Shown here piece after piece: positions 17,480 through 26,246 of a DNA stretch of 64,000 nucleotides; the first letter of the stretch is position 1; every line of letters starts with the position of its first letter. The stretch lies in the NCBI RefSeq assembly GCF_000426345.1, contig NZ_AUFE01000005.1:62001-126000 (forward strand), read 5' to 3'. This DNA is from Cupriavidus phytohabitans (GTDB lineage: Bacteria; Pseudomonadota; Gammaproteobacteria; Burkholderiales; Burkholderiaceae). Under the pieces are notes generated by a model. That model saw nothing but the letters and a program-made list of their open reading frames with translations, did no database searches and was not told where the DNA came from. The translations under genes and the position numbers were made by a program.

Positions 17480-18289
17480 TTGAACAGTCCGTCACTTTCG
17501 AACGACGCCCCGACACCGGACACACCGGTACGTGAGAGCGATCCCAATTTCGTCACCGCGCTGGCGCGCGGGCTGGAGCTGCTGCGTTGCTTCCGTACTG
17601 GCGAGGCGATGTTGGGCAACCAGGATTTCGTGCGCCGCACTGGCTTTCCCAAAGCCACTGTCAGCCGGCTGGCCGGCACGCTGGTGCAGTTGGGTTACCT
17701 GCGCTATGACGACAGCCTGGGCAAGTACGCGCTCGATGCGGGCGTGCTGGCGCTGGGGTATGCGTACCTGTCGGCGTCCGACGTGGTGGCGCTGGCGCGG
17801 CCGCATATGCTGGCGTTCGCGCAGTCGTACGGCGTGTCGGTGTCGCTTGGCAAGCGTGAGCGGATGGAGGTGATTTATCTCGAGTCGATCCGTAACGACG
17901 CTGGCGTAATGCTGGGGCTGGGGGTGGGATCGCGGCTGTCGCTGGTGTCCAGTTCGATGGGACGGGCGTATCTGGCGGCCCTGCCGCCGGCGCGGCGGGA
18001 TCGGGTACTCGCTGAATTCAGCCAGGCATTTCCGGAGCAGTGGAAACAGCAGGAAGGGCCGACGCGGGTGGCGCTGGCCGATGCGCAGCAGCGGGGCTAT
18101 GCGTCCTCATTCCGGGATTGGCATCCCGCTATCCATGCTTGCGCGGTGGCGTTCCGGCCCGTTGGGGAGAAGGATCTGCATATGCTGAGTTGCAGCGCTT
18201 CTTATGGGGCGGTGGAGGAAGAGGTTTTCCACCGGACGCTGGCGCCGGCGCTGGTGGCCTTGGCCGGCAGGTTGTCGGACGGAGTTTAG
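17480..18289 (+). CDS. IclR-family transcriptional regulator
   Basis: 269 residues from a TTG start preceded by AGAGGAG (17466-17472). An in-frame ATG at 17444 lacks a ribosome binding site. The N-terminal winged helix has VTALARGLELLRCFRTGEAM and TGFPKATVSRLAGTLVQLGYL, followed by the IclR effector domain (VIYLESIRNDAGVMLGLGVG, SSSMGRAYLAAL). Divergence from gcdH suggests it controls glutaryl-CoA degradation. Confidence 0.92.
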   Translation: MNSPSLSNDAPTPDTPVRESDPNFVTALARGLELLRCFRTGEAMLGNQDFVRRTGFPKATVSRLAGTLVQLGYLRYDDSLGKYALDAGVLALGYAYLSASDVVALARPHMLAFAQSYGVSVSLGKRERMEVIYLESIRNDAGVMLGLGVGSRLSLVSSSMGRAYLAALPPARRDRVLAEFSQAFPEQWKQQEGPTRVALADAQQRGYASSFRDWHPAIHACAVAFRPVGEKDLHMLSCSASYGAVEEEVFHRTLAPALVALAGRLSDGV

Positions 18290-18317
18290 AGGCTTCCCGT
18301 TGGTGTCTTTGCCTTGC

Positions 18318-18344
18318 GGCCGGGCATTTGGTGAATGCCCGGCC
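18318..18344. terminator. Hairpin between converging regulator and kynA
   Basis: GGCCGGGCATT (18318-18328) pairs with AATGCCCGGCC (18334-18344) over a 5-base loop, a perfect 11-bp stem in the 100-base gap between two converging genes. No T-run is present in either direction, so it is a weak candidate as a bidirectional terminator. Confidence 0.5.
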
Positions 18345-18389
18345 CGGGGCCTTAGGACGCCGCTATCCCGGAATGCGGGGCGCCAGGGA

Positions 18390-19274
18390 TCAAAGATCCG
18401 TCCTGAGCTTCCAGAGCTCCGGAAACAACACCACATCCAGCATCTTCCGCAAATAGCTGACACCCTCGGTGCCGCCAGTGCCACGCTTGAAGCCGATTAC
18501 GCGTTCAACCGTAGTCACATGCCGGAACCGCCATTGCCGGAACGAATCCTCCAGGTCGACGAACTTCTCGCCAAGTTCATACAGCTCCCAGTGCGCGGAA
18601 GGATTGCGATAGACCTCAAGCCAGGCCGCCTCAACCGAAGCGTTGTAGGCAGTAGGCTGGGTCCAGTCGCGCTCGACGCAGTCTGCATCGATGGCAAAAC
18701 CACGCCGCGCCATCAGCCGGATCGCTTCATCATAAAGCGACGGCGTTTTCAGAGCAGTCTCCACCAGCGCCAGGTGCTCGGCCCGGTGCGCATGCGGCTT
18801 CAGCATGGCCGCATTCTTGTTGCCGAGGATGAATTCGATCTCCCGGTACTGGTACGACTGGAAGCCAGACGACATCCCCAGGTAAGGCCGCATCGCCGAA
18901 TACTCCGGCGGCGTCATCGTCGCCAGCACGTTCCACGCCTGCACCAGCTGGTCCATGATGCGCGACACGCGCGTCAGCATCTTGAACGCGGGCGGCAGGC
19001 TGTCGGTCTTGACCGACTCGCGCGCGGCGCGCAGCTCATGCAGCATCAGCTTCATCCACAGCTCGGTGGTCTGGTGCTGCACGATAAACAGCATCTCGTT
19101 ATGGTCCGGCGACAGCGGGTGCTGCGCGCTCAGGATCTGGTCCAGGCCCAGATAATCGCCATAGCTCATGTCCCTGGCGAAATCCATCTGCGCGCCATGC
19201 CAGCCATCACCCTGCGATGCCGTTTGCGATGCGCTCGCCGCGCCCGAGAACGGGCATCCCTTGATTTCACTCAT
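18390..19274 (-). CDS. kynA: Tryptophan 2,3-dioxygenase
   Basis: 294 residues from [15 protein letters not shown]. Family motifs include [20 protein letters not shown] (substrate pocket), [18 protein letters not shown] and [20 protein letters not shown] (heme-ligating His region). It oxidises tryptophan to N-formylkynurenine. Third gene of kynB-kynU-kynA, 14 bases after kynU. The frame extends upstream to 19934 inside kynU, but homologues start here and GGGAG precedes this ATG. Confidence 0.97.
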   Translation of the reverse strand: MSEIKGCPFSGAASASQTASQGDGWHGAQMDFARDMSYGDYLGLDQILSAQHPLSPDHNEMLFIVQHQTTELWMKLMLHELRAARESVKTDSLPPAFKMLTRVSRIMDQLVQAWNVLATMTPPEYSAMRPYLGMSSGFQSYQYREIEFILGNKNAAMLKPHAHRAEHLALVETALKTPSLYDEAIRLMARRGFAIDADCVERDWTQPTAYNASVEAAWLEVYRNPSAHWELYELGEKFVDLEDSFRQWRFRHVTTVERVIGFKRGTGGTEGVSYLRKMLDVVLFPELWKLRTDL

Positions 19275-19288
19275 GATGCAACTCCCGA

Positions 19289-20545
19289 TCAGGTCACCTG
19301 GCCGCGCACCTGGAAGCGCGCATCGCGATACGCGCCGCTGTCCAGCACATCGCGCAGGATTTCCACAGCATCCCAGACTTCGGTGAAGCTGGTGTACAGC
19401 GGCGTGAAGCCGAAGCGCGCGATGCGCGGCTCGCGGTAGTCGCCGATGACGCCGCGCTCGATCAGCGCCTGCACCACGGCATAGCCTTCCGGATGTTCCC
19501 AGCTCACCTGGCTGCCGCGGCGCGCGTGCTCGCGCGGCGTGACCAGCGTCAGCGGATGGTGGCCGCAGCGCGCTTCCACCAGCTGGATGAAGAGGTCGGT
19601 CAGCTGCAGCGACTTGGCGCGCAGTGCCGCCATGCTGGTCTGCGCAAACACATCCAGCCCGCACTCGACCATCGCCAGCGAGGTGACCGGCTGCGTGCCG
19701 CACAGGAAGCGGCGCACGCCTTCGACCGGTCGGTACTGCGGTTCCATCGCGAACGGCGCGGCGTGGCCCCACCAGCCCGACAGCGGCTGCCAGAACGCAT
19801 CGCGCAGCGCCGGCGCGACCCACACGAACGCGGGCGAGCCCGGGCCGCCGTTCAGGTACTTGTAGGTGCAGCCGATGGCGTAGTCGGCGCCGGACGCCTT
19901 CAGGTTGACCGGCACGGCGCCGGCGGAGTGGCACAGGTCCCAGACGGTCAGCGCGCCGCGGGCATGGGCCAGTTCGGTCAGCGCGGCCATGTCGAGCATC
20001 TCGCCGCTCTGGTAGTTGACGTGCGTCAGCATCAGCACCGCGGTATCGGCGCCGACGGCGGCGTCGATCTCGGCGGGCGAGTTGACCAGGCGCAGCGAGT
20101 AGCCCTGCTGCAGCAGGTCGGCCAGGCCCTGTGCGATGTAGAGGTCGGTCGGGAAGTTGCTGGCTTCGGACACGATCACCTTGCGCGCCGGGTCGCGCGT
20201 CTGCTGCACGCGCAGCGCGGCGGCCAGCACCTTGAACAGGTTGATCGAGGTGGTGTCCGTCACCACGACTTCATTCTCGCCGGCGCCGACCAGCGGGGCG
20301 AGCTTGTTGCCCAGCCGCTGCGGCAGTTCGAACCAGCCGGCGGTGTTCCAGCTGCGGATCAGGCCATCGCCCCATTCCTCGGCCACCACCTGGGCGGCAC
20401 GCGCGGCGGCGGCGCGCGGGCGCGCGCCGAGCGAGTTGCCGTCGAGATAGATCACGCCCTCGGGCAGGGCGAACTGGTCGCGCAGGGGGCGCAGGGGGTC
20501 TTGCTGGTCGAGCTGCAGACAGTGCTCGCGGTCAATGGTTGTCAT
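19289..20545 (-). CDS. kynU: Kynureninase
   Basis: 418 residues, a PLP enzyme cleaving kynurenine to anthranilate and alanine. The PLP lysine is in [44 protein letters not shown] and [15 protein letters not shown] are typical. It lies between kynB and kynA in one operon. Confidence 0.98.
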   Translation of the reverse strand: MTTIDREHCLQLDQQDPLRPLRDQFALPEGVIYLDGNSLGARPRAAAARAAQVVAEEWGDGLIRSWNTAGWFELPQRLGNKLAPLVGAGENEVVVTDTTSINLFKVLAAALRVQQTRDPARKVIVSEASNFPTDLYIAQGLADLLQQGYSLRLVNSPAEIDAAVGADTAVLMLTHVNYQSGEMLDMAALTELAHARGALTVWDLCHSAGAVPVNLKASGADYAIGCTYKYLNGGPGSPAFVWVAPALRDAFWQPLSGWWGHAAPFAMEPQYRPVEGVRRFLCGTQPVTSLAMVECGLDVFAQTSMAALRAKSLQLTDLFIQLVEARCGHHPLTLVTPREHARRGSQVSWEHPEGYAVVQALIERGVIGDYREPRIARFGFTPLYTSFTEVWDAVEILRDVLDSGAYRDARFQVRGQVT

Positions 20546-20578
20546 GTCTTGTAGTGGCTATGTGAATCTTTGAAGCGT

Positions 20579-21229
20579 TCAGTACAGGCTGCGCAGCACG
20601 GCGCGCACCGGGCTGGCATCGAGCCCGGCAAAGCGCAGCGGCAGCGCGATCAGCTCATAGTCGCCTTCGGCGACGTCATCCAGCACGATGCCTTCCAGGA
20701 TCGCCAGCCCATGCCGGCGCACGGCCTTGTGCGCGTCCATGGTCTTGGATTCCTGCGGATCGAGCGAAGGCGTGTCGATGCCGACCAGCTGCACGCCGTG
20801 CGCTGCGAGCAGCGCGATCGTGTCGGCGGCGACGGCACAGAAATCAGGATCCCATTGCGCCAGCGGCGATTGCTGGTAGGTACGCAGCAGCACGCGCGGC
20901 GGCAGGTCCTGCAGGGCGTGTTCAACATGGCGCGGCTCCACCACCGGAGATGCGCCGATGCAGTGGACTACCCTGCAGGGGCCGAGGTATGGCGCCAGCG
21001 GCACGTCGCCGATCGGCGCGCCATCAGCGGCGTAGTGCAGCGGCGCGTCGGCGTGGGCGCCGGTGTGCGGCGACAGGGTAATGCGGCCGACATTCACCGG
21101 GCAGTGTTCGTCCATCTGCCACGCGGGCACTTGCTGGAACGGGGTGTCGCCGGGCCACACCGGGGTGGCCGGGGACAGCGACGGGCTGATGTCCCACAGC
21201 CGGCGCGGGTCTTGTCTGGGGGCGGTCAT
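20579..21229 (-). CDS. kynB: Kynurenine formamidase
   Basis: 216 residues from [20 protein letters not shown], close to the usual 210-220 for bacterial KynB. The metal site [14 protein letters not shown] and [18 protein letters not shown] are characteristic. It hydrolyses N-formylkynurenine. In-frame starts at 21274 and 21337 would add an Ala/Pro-rich extension not expected in the family; no start has a clear ribosome binding site. First gene of kynBUA and divergent from the Lrp-type regulator. Confidence 0.93.
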   Translation of the reverse strand: MTAPRQDPRRLWDISPSLSPATPVWPGDTPFQQVPAWQMDEHCPVNVGRITLSPHTGAHADAPLHYAADGAPIGDVPLAPYLGPCRVVHCIGASPVVEPRHVEHALQDLPPRVLLRTYQQSPLAQWDPDFCAVAADTIALLAAHGVQLVGIDTPSLDPQESKTMDAHKAVRRHGLAILEGIVLDDVAEGDYELIALPLRFAGLDASPVRAVLRSLY

Positions 21230-21330
21230 GGAAGGGGGCGGCGGTGCCGTTTGTGTCTGCCTCGATGTCGGCATATTAGACAAAATCCCCGGGAAGAGGC
21301 TTGCGAAATGAGCCGTCAGATCGGCCATCT

Positions 21331-21347
21331 TTCGCATAAAATGCGAA
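21331..21347. promoter_or_regulatory. Palindromic operator between kynB and kynR
   Basis: TTCGCATAAAATGCGAA is a perfect inverted repeat (7-bp arms, AAA centre). It ends 29 bases before the regulator ATG. A further related half-site, TTGCGAAATG, lies at 21301-21310. Lrp-type regulators bind such AT-centred palindromes in the divergent promoter they control. Confidence 0.6.
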
Positions 21348-21376
21348 TATCTGTAGAAACATCGCAGGAAATTCGA

Positions 21377-21862
21377 ATGACCCTCGATCCCATCGATCTA
21401 CGCATCCTCGCCTGCCTGCAGGAGAATGGCCGCATCAGCAACCAGGACCTGGCCGACCGGGTGGCGCTGTCGCCTTCGGCATGCCTGCGCCGCGTGCGGC
21501 TGCTGGAAGAGTCAGGGGTGATCGGCGGCTACCGCGCCTGGTTCGATGCCGAGCAACTCGGGCTGGAGCTGGAGGCCATCGTGCAGGTGTCCATGCGCCA
21601 TGACGTGGAGGGCTGGCACGACACCTTTATCGCCGCGGTGCAGTCGTGGCCCGAAGTGCTGTCGGCCTACATCATCACGGGCGACAGCAACTACATCCTG
21701 CGCGTGCAGGCGCGCAACCTGAAGCACTACTCGGACTTCATCGTGAACCGGCTGTACCGCACCAAGGGCGTGATGGATATCCGCTCGAACATCGTGCTGC
21801 AGAGGATCAAGACCGACAGTTCGCCGCTGGCGATCCTGAAGGCGGCGGGGGAAGAGGCCTAA
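21377..21862 (+). CDS. kynR: Lrp/AsnC-family regulator of the kynurenine operon (KynR-like)
   Basis: 161 residues. The N-terminal helix-turn-helix is [20 protein letters not shown] through [17 protein letters not shown], and the C-terminal ligand-binding RAM domain contains [23 protein letters not shown] lies upstream of the ATG. It is divergent from kynBUA, as known for KynR, the kynurenine-responsive regulator of Pseudomonas. Function is assigned from context plus family. Its stop overlaps that of the converging MarR gene. Confidence 0.88.
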   Translation: MTLDPIDLRILACLQENGRISNQDLADRVALSPSACLRRVRLLEESGVIGGYRAWFDAEQLGLELEAIVQVSMRHDVEGWHDTFIAAVQSWPEVLSAYIITGDSNYILRVQARNLKHYSDFIVNRLYRTKGVMDIRSNIVLQRIKTDSSPLAILKAAGEEA

Positions 21863-22296
21863 CGCTGCGTGTGCAGCGAGATCAGCTGCCGCAACGTTTC
21901 CTTGAGCTGTGCCCCTTGCTCGGGCCCGAAATCGTTCAGCACCGCGCGCTCATGCTGCGCGGCGCGTTCCAGCAGCGGCCGGGCCAGCGCCAGCCCGTGC
22001 GGCGTGATCGAGATCAGCGCATGGCGGCGGTCGGTGGTGCCGGCGGTGCGCCTGACCAGCCCCTCGGCGGCCATGCGGTCGACCAGCTTGGTCAGCGTGG
22101 GCTGCTTGGTCAGGGTGATTTCGGCCAGCGCGCCGATGGTGCAGTCGGCGCGGTCGGCCAGTGTTGCCAGCACGCGCCATTCCGGCACGGACAGGCCGCG
22201 GGCTTCGACCTCGCGGTGGAATTCGCCGGAAATCAGATGGCTGGCGCGGGCCAGCAGGTAGGCCAGGTAGCCATCGACGAAAGGCTGGTCCGCCAT
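21859..22296 (-). CDS. MarR-family transcriptional regulator
   Basis: 145 residues with a winged helix: VLATLADRADCTIGALAEIT, TKQPTLTKLVDRMAAEGLV and the wing RRTAGTTDRRHALISITPHG. It is the second gene of the minus-strand arm, 15 bases after the flavin reductase, and probably controls both arms of the 21859-27784 cluster. Nicotinate (NicR) and picolinate pathways are also governed by MarR proteins, which fits the NicX/NicD-like genes across the divide. Confidence 0.9.
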   Translation of the reverse strand: MADQPFVDGYLAYLLARASHLISGEFHREVEARGLSVPEWRVLATLADRADCTIGALAEITLTKQPTLTKLVDRMAAEGLVRRTAGTTDRRHALISITPHGLALARPLLERAAQHERAVLNDFGPEQGAQLKETLRQLISLHTQR

Positions 22297-22311
22297 GATG
22301 GAGCCGCGCGC

Positions 22312-22893
22312 TCAGGGTTCGAGCGGACTGGTGGTGGAAAACTGCCCGCCCTGGAACACCAGCGGGCCGTTCGGGCCTTCGAGCACGCCGCAGCGCTCCA
22401 CCTCGCCGACGAAGATCACATGGTCGCCCTCGTCGTAGCGGCTGCGGTTATGGCATTCGAACCATGCCAGCGCGTTGGCCAGGATCGGCAGGCCGGTGGC
22501 CGACAGCCGGTAGTCGACGCCTGCGAAGCGGTCGCCCTTCAGCGTGGCGAAGCGCTGGCACAGGTCCAGTTGCGATGCCGACAGCACATTGATGATGTAG
22601 TGGGTGCCGTCGCGGAACATCGGCAGGCTGTTCGCCCGCGTGGCCATGCTCCACAGCACCAGCGGCGGATCCAGCGACACCGAGTTGAACGAACTGGCGG
22701 TGATGCCAATAAACGGCGGCGCGCCGGCCGCGACCGATTCGGCGCTGGCACGCGTGGTGATGACCGTCACGCCGGTCGCGAACTGTGACAGCGTGCGGCG
22801 GAAATGCTGCGTATCGAAGTCCGGTGCGGCGGCGACGCTGGCGATCCGTGGCTGGGCCTCAGGCATGCCCATGGGGGCTCCACTGGAGTTCAT
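22312..22893 (-). CDS. Flavin reductase (HpaC-like family)
   Basis: 193 residues. FRRTLSQFATGVTVITT, GITASSFNSVSLDPPLVLWS and the C-terminal GDHVIFVGEVERC are signatures of NAD(P)H:flavin reductases that feed reduced FMN or FAD to two-component monooxygenases. Its partner may be the acyl-CoA-dehydrogenase-like flavoprotein at 24993. The start codon lies inside the palindrome at 22892-22903, so binding there would block expression directly. Confidence 0.9.
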   Translation of the reverse strand: MNSSGAPMGMPEAQPRIASVAAAPDFDTQHFRRTLSQFATGVTVITTRASAESVAAGAPPFIGITASSFNSVSLDPPLVLWSMATRANSLPMFRDGTHYIINVLSASQLDLCQRFATLKGDRFAGVDYRLSATGLPILANALAWFECHNRSRYDEGDHVIFVGEVERCGVLEGPNGPLVFQGGQFSTTSPLEP

Positions 22894-22903
22894 GAAATTT
22901 CAT
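22892..22903. promoter_or_regulatory. Candidate MarR operator in the divergent region
   Basis: ATGAAATTTCAT is a perfect 12-bp palindrome that overlaps the flavin reductase start codon. It continues into an AT-rich stretch (ATATATATTATTCG) that carries a TATATT -10-like box at 22905-22910 for the plus-strand arm. A second inverted repeat, GGACTT-N5-AAGTCC, lies at 22922-22938. Confidence 0.5.
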
Positions 22904-23026
22904 ATATATTATTCGCGCCAGGGACTTCAACCAAGTCCGCTGACACGCCGCCCTGCGGCGGGTGTCGGTCGAGGCGCAAAAAACAGCGCGGCGCATGCCG
23001 CCACGATAACAAGCAGGAGACAAGAC

Positions 23027-24097
23027 ATGCTCATCGAGCAGATCGAACACCGCTGGCTGGCGGCGTTCCGGCGCACTCTGGAACTCTGTGCCCTGCAAGG
23101 CGCGGAAGTCGTTGGAATTGTAACGGAGTCGCAATCCCGCCCTGTCAACGTGGCCTTGGCCGAATTGGCGGTGCACTCGCTGGGTGCCACGCCGGTGCGG
23201 ATCCAGGTGCCGACACCGGCACTCAGTGCCCCCGCCCCGGTACGTTCGACCGGCGCCAGCGATGCCCTGCAAAATCTCGCGCCGGTCGTCGCCGCGCTGT
23301 CCCGCTGCCACCTGGTGCTCGACTGCACCGTCGAAGGCCTGCTGCACGCGCCCGAGCTGCCGCTGATCCTGCGCGGCGCCGACGGCGTCGTGCCGCGCAT
23401 GCTGATGGTCAGCAACGAACACCCGGAGATCCTGGAGCGCTGCCAGCCCGACCCCGCGCTGGAAGGCACCGTGCGCGCCGCGATGAAGCGTCTGCGCGGC
23501 GCGAAGGAAATGCGCGTGCATTCCGCGGCCGGCACCGAGCTGCGTATCGGCCTGGCCGACGCCCGCGTGGGTGGCGTCTGGGGCTTCTGCAACAAGCCGG
23601 GGCAGGTCTCGCACTGGCCGGGTGGCCTGTGCCTGGCGTTCCCGGCCAGCCGCCAGGTCAACGGCACGCTGGTGCTGGCACCGGGCGACGTCAACCTGAC
23701 CTTCAAGACTTACCTGCGCGACACCGTGGTCTGCCATATCGAGGATGACTACGTCGTCGCCGTGGAAGGGCAGGGCGTCGACGCCGACATGATGCGCGGC
23801 TATTACCAGGCCTGGGCCGACCGCGAGGGCACGCGCGACGCCTACGCGGTCTCGCACGTCGGCTGGGGCCTGAACCGGGCGGCGCGCTGGGACGCGCTCG
23901 CCTTCTACGACAAGCGCGACTGCAACGGCACCGAGCTGCGCGCATTCGGCGGCAACTTCCTGTTCTCCACGGGCGCCAACGAGGTGGCGGGCCGCCATAC
24001 GCTGGGCCATTTCGATTTGCCGCTGCGCAACTGCACGGTTTCGCTCGATGGCCGCAATGAAGTCGAGGCAGGCCAGCTGGTGGAGGTGCCGGCATGA
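23027..24097 (+). CDS. NicX-like ring-cleaving dioxygenase (2,5-dihydroxypyridine 5,6-dioxygenase family)
   Basis: 356 residues from the ATG at 23027, with AGGAGA at 23014-23019. The C-terminal third follows NicX of Pseudomonas putida closely: SHVGWGLN, RAFGGNFLFSTGAN and GHFDLPLRNC. From memory, the NicX iron ligands are two His and one Asp; the matching residues here are H277, H328 and D330. NicX opens 2,5-dihydroxypyridine to N-formylmaleamate. The N-terminal half is more divergent, so the true substrate may be a different hydroxylated N-heterocycle. It overlaps the next gene by 4 bases (ATGA). The frame is open upstream to 22604, but only this start has a ribosome binding site. Confidence 0.78.
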   Translation: MLIEQIEHRWLAAFRRTLELCALQGAEVVGIVTESQSRPVNVALAELAVHSLGATPVRIQVPTPALSAPAPVRSTGASDALQNLAPVVAALSRCHLVLDCTVEGLLHAPELPLILRGADGVVPRMLMVSNEHPEILERCQPDPALEGTVRAAMKRLRGAKEMRVHSAAGTELRIGLADARVGGVWGFCNKPGQVSHWPGGLCLAFPASRQVNGTLVLAPGDVNLTFKTYLRDTVVCHIEDDYVVAVEGQGVDADMMRGYYQAWADREGTRDAYAVSHVGWGLNRAARWDALAFYDKRDCNGTELRAFGGNFLFSTGANEVAGRHTLGHFDLPLRNCTVSLDGRNEVEAGQLVEVPA

Positions 24098-24912
24098 GCG
24101 TGCCCACCCTCCATAAGCACCCCAATGGCATCGCCACGCTGGCGTGGGGCGACGGCCCGGTGGCGGTGGTGATGCTGCACGGCATCGGCGGCGGCAAGGC
24201 CGCGTGGCCGGCGCAGGGCGAAGCGCTGGCGCAGGCGGGCTACCTCGCGCTGGCGTGGGACATGCCCGGCTATGGCGACAGCGCCATGATCGATCCCTAT
24301 GACTTCGACGGCCTGGCACGCGCGCTGGCGCCGCTGTTACAGGCCGAGCGCGATGCCGGCCGGCGCGTGGTGCTGCTCGGCCACAGCATGGGCGGCATGG
24401 TGGCGCAGCAGGCGTATGCCGCCATGCCGGCCTTGGTCGACGGCATGGTGCTGTCGGGCACCTCGCCCGCGTTCGGCAAGGGCGACGGGCCGTGGCAGCG
24501 CGAGTTCGTCGCCGCGCGCACCGCGCCGCTGGATGCCGGCAAGAGCATGGCCGAGATGGCGGCAGGGCTGGTGCGCACCATGGTCGCGCCGGATGCCGAT
24601 GCGCCCGCCGTGGCGTTCGCCACCGCGGTGATGGCTGCCGTGCCCGCGCCCGCCTACCGCGCCGCGCTGGGTGCGCTGGTGCGCTTCAACCAGCGCGACA
24701 CGCTTGCGCGCATCGTCGTGCCGGTGCTCGCGCTGGCCGGCCAGCACGACACCAACGCCTCGCCGGAAGTGATGCAGCGCATGGCGCAGCGCATCCCCGG
24801 CGCCGAATACCACTGCCTGCCCGATGTCGGCCACCTGGCCTGCATGGAGCGGCCGGCGGCCTTCAACGCTCCCGTACTCGCTTTCCTCCAACGGCATTTC
24901 CCGGTGCGCTGA
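24094..24912 (+). CDS. Alpha/beta hydrolase, NicD-like deformylase/hydrolase candidate
   Basis: 272 residues of the alpha/beta-hydrolase fold. Oxyanion-hole HGIGGGKAAW, nucleophile S98 in LLGHSMGGMV, acid D219 in AGQHDTN, and H247 in DVGHLACME. In nicotinate degradation NicX is followed by NicD, an alpha/beta-hydrolase that removes formate from N-formylmaleamate; the coupling to the NicX-like gene suggests the analogous step. Hydrolysis of a different ring-cleavage product is the alternative. Confidence 0.75.
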   Translation: MSVPTLHKHPNGIATLAWGDGPVAVVMLHGIGGGKAAWPAQGEALAQAGYLALAWDMPGYGDSAMIDPYDFDGLARALAPLLQAERDAGRRVVLLGHSMGGMVAQQAYAAMPALVDGMVLSGTSPAFGKGDGPWQREFVAARTAPLDAGKSMAEMAAGLVRTMVAPDADAPAVAFATAVMAAVPAPAYRAALGALVRFNQRDTLARIVVPVLALAGQHDTNASPEVMQRMAQRIPGAEYHCLPDVGHLACMERPAAFNAPVLAFLQRHFPVR

Positions 24913-24992
24913 CGCGCGCGCCGGTCCCGAAGTCCCTGAAAACCAGATCAACGGCGCAGGTTCATATCGACCGGCGCCAAGGAGACCGCGAC

Positions 24993-26246
24993 ATGCCATC
25001 CGGCCAGCTCGACTTCATCCCCGCCGTCGGTACGGCGGATTTCACCCCGCGCCAGGCGCGCCTGCTGGCGCTGGCCAACCGCCTGGGCCGCGAACGCTTC
25101 GCCGCGCGTGCCGCCACCTGGGACCGCGAGGCCAGCTTTCCCTTCGCCAACTACGACGACCTGCGCGAAGCCGGCCTGCTGGGGCTGTGCGTGCCGGAAG
25201 CCTTCGGCGGCGAAGGCGCGGACTTCGCCACCTATTGCATGGTGGGCGCCGAGATCGGCCGCTTCTGCGGCGCGACCGCGCTGACGTACAACATGCATAT
25301 CTGCTCGACCATGTGGACCGGCACGCTGTCCGATGGCATCGAGATGACGCCCGGACAGCGTGCCGAGCACGAGGCCCGCCGCGCCCTGCATTTCGCGCGC
25401 GTGGTGCGCGACGGCGCGGTCTACGCGCAGCCGTTCTCGGAAGGCTCGGCCGCGGCCGCCGGCAAGGCGCCGTTCGGCACCGCCGCGCGCAAGGTCGAAG
25501 GCGGCTGGGTGCTGAACGGCCGCAAGATCTTCGCCTCGCTGTCGGGCGCTGCCGACTTCTACGGCATCCTCTGCACCGAGGACCGCGGCGACCAGCATCC
25601 CGATATGCGCGATACCCTCTATATCGCCGTGCCGGGCAAGGCCGACGGCCTCACCGTCACCGGCGAATGGGACCCGATGGGCATGCGCGGCACGGTCTCG
25701 CGCACGCTGCTGCTCAAGGACGTGTTCGTGCCCGACCAGGAGCAGCTGATGCCGCGCGGGGTCTACTACCGCGCCGCGCAGACCTGGCCGGCCATGTTCT
25801 TCACGCTGTCGCCGACCTACCTCGGCGTGGCGCAGGCCGCCTACGACTTCACCGTGCAGTACCTGCGCGGCGAGGTGCCGGGCCAGCCGCCGGTCAAGCG
25901 CCGCATGTACCCGACCAAGCAGATCGCGGTGGCGCAGATGCGCATCCAGCTCGAGACCATGCGCTCGATCTTCTGGCGCGTGATCCATGAAGCGAAGCCG
26001 AACCCCTCCAGGGACGAGCGCCTGCGCCTGTACGCCGCGCACTACACCGTGATGGAAGGCGCCAACGATATCGCGCGGCTGGCGATCCGTACCTGCGGCG
26101 GGCAGTCGATGCTCAAGGACCTGCCGCTGGAGCGCCTGTACCGCGATTCGCGCTGCGGTGCGCTGATGCTGCCCTGGACCGCCGAGCTGATCCTGGACCG
26201 CATGGGCCGCGAAACGCTGTACGAATCCGGCGAGCGCGACGAATGA
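24993..26246 (+). CDS. Acyl-CoA dehydrogenase-like flavoprotein lacking the catalytic Glu; possible monooxygenase
   Basis: 417 residues, AAGGAGA at 24979-24985. Overall acyl-CoA dehydrogenase fold: N-terminal helices, FGGEGADFATYCMVGAEIGR, a middle beta domain with VLNGRKIFASLSGAADFYG, and C-terminal helices with MEGANDIARLAIRTCGGQSM. Where MCAD-type enzymes have YEGT with the catalytic Glu, this protein has LPWT (P394-W395-T396), and I see no Glu at the alternative isovaleryl-type site. Flavin-dependent monooxygenases such as HsaA and DszC share this fold, lack that Glu and depend on a flavin reductase like the one at 22312. Not joined by overlap to the upstream hydrolase (80-base gap) but coupled by ATGA to the ligase. 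Confidence 0.7.
   Translation: MPSGQLDFIPAVGTADFTPRQARLLALANRLGRERFAARAATWDREASFPFANYDDLREAGLLGLCVPEAFGGEGADFATYCMVGAEIGRFCGATALTYNMHICSTMWTGTLSDGIEMTPGQRAEHEARRALHFARVVRDGAVYAQPFSEGSAAAAGKAPFGTAARKVEGGWVLNGRKIFASLSGAADFYGILCTEDRGDQHPDMRDTLYIAVPGKADGLTVTGEWDPMGMRGTVSRTLLLKDVFVPDQEQLMPRGVYYRAAQTWPAMFFTLSPTYLGVAQAAYDFTVQYLRGEVPGQPPVKRRMYPTKQIAVAQMRIQLETMRSIFWRVIHEAKPNPSRDERLRLYAAHYTVMEGANDIARLAIRTCGGQSMLKDLPLERLYRDSRCGALMLPWTAELILDRMGRETLYESGERDE

Noticed and set aside
20570..21862. 430-codon frame starting inside kynB and running into the Lrp-type gene
   Set aside because: The first 270 codons are antisense to kynB; homology and the ribosome binding site place the real start at 21377.
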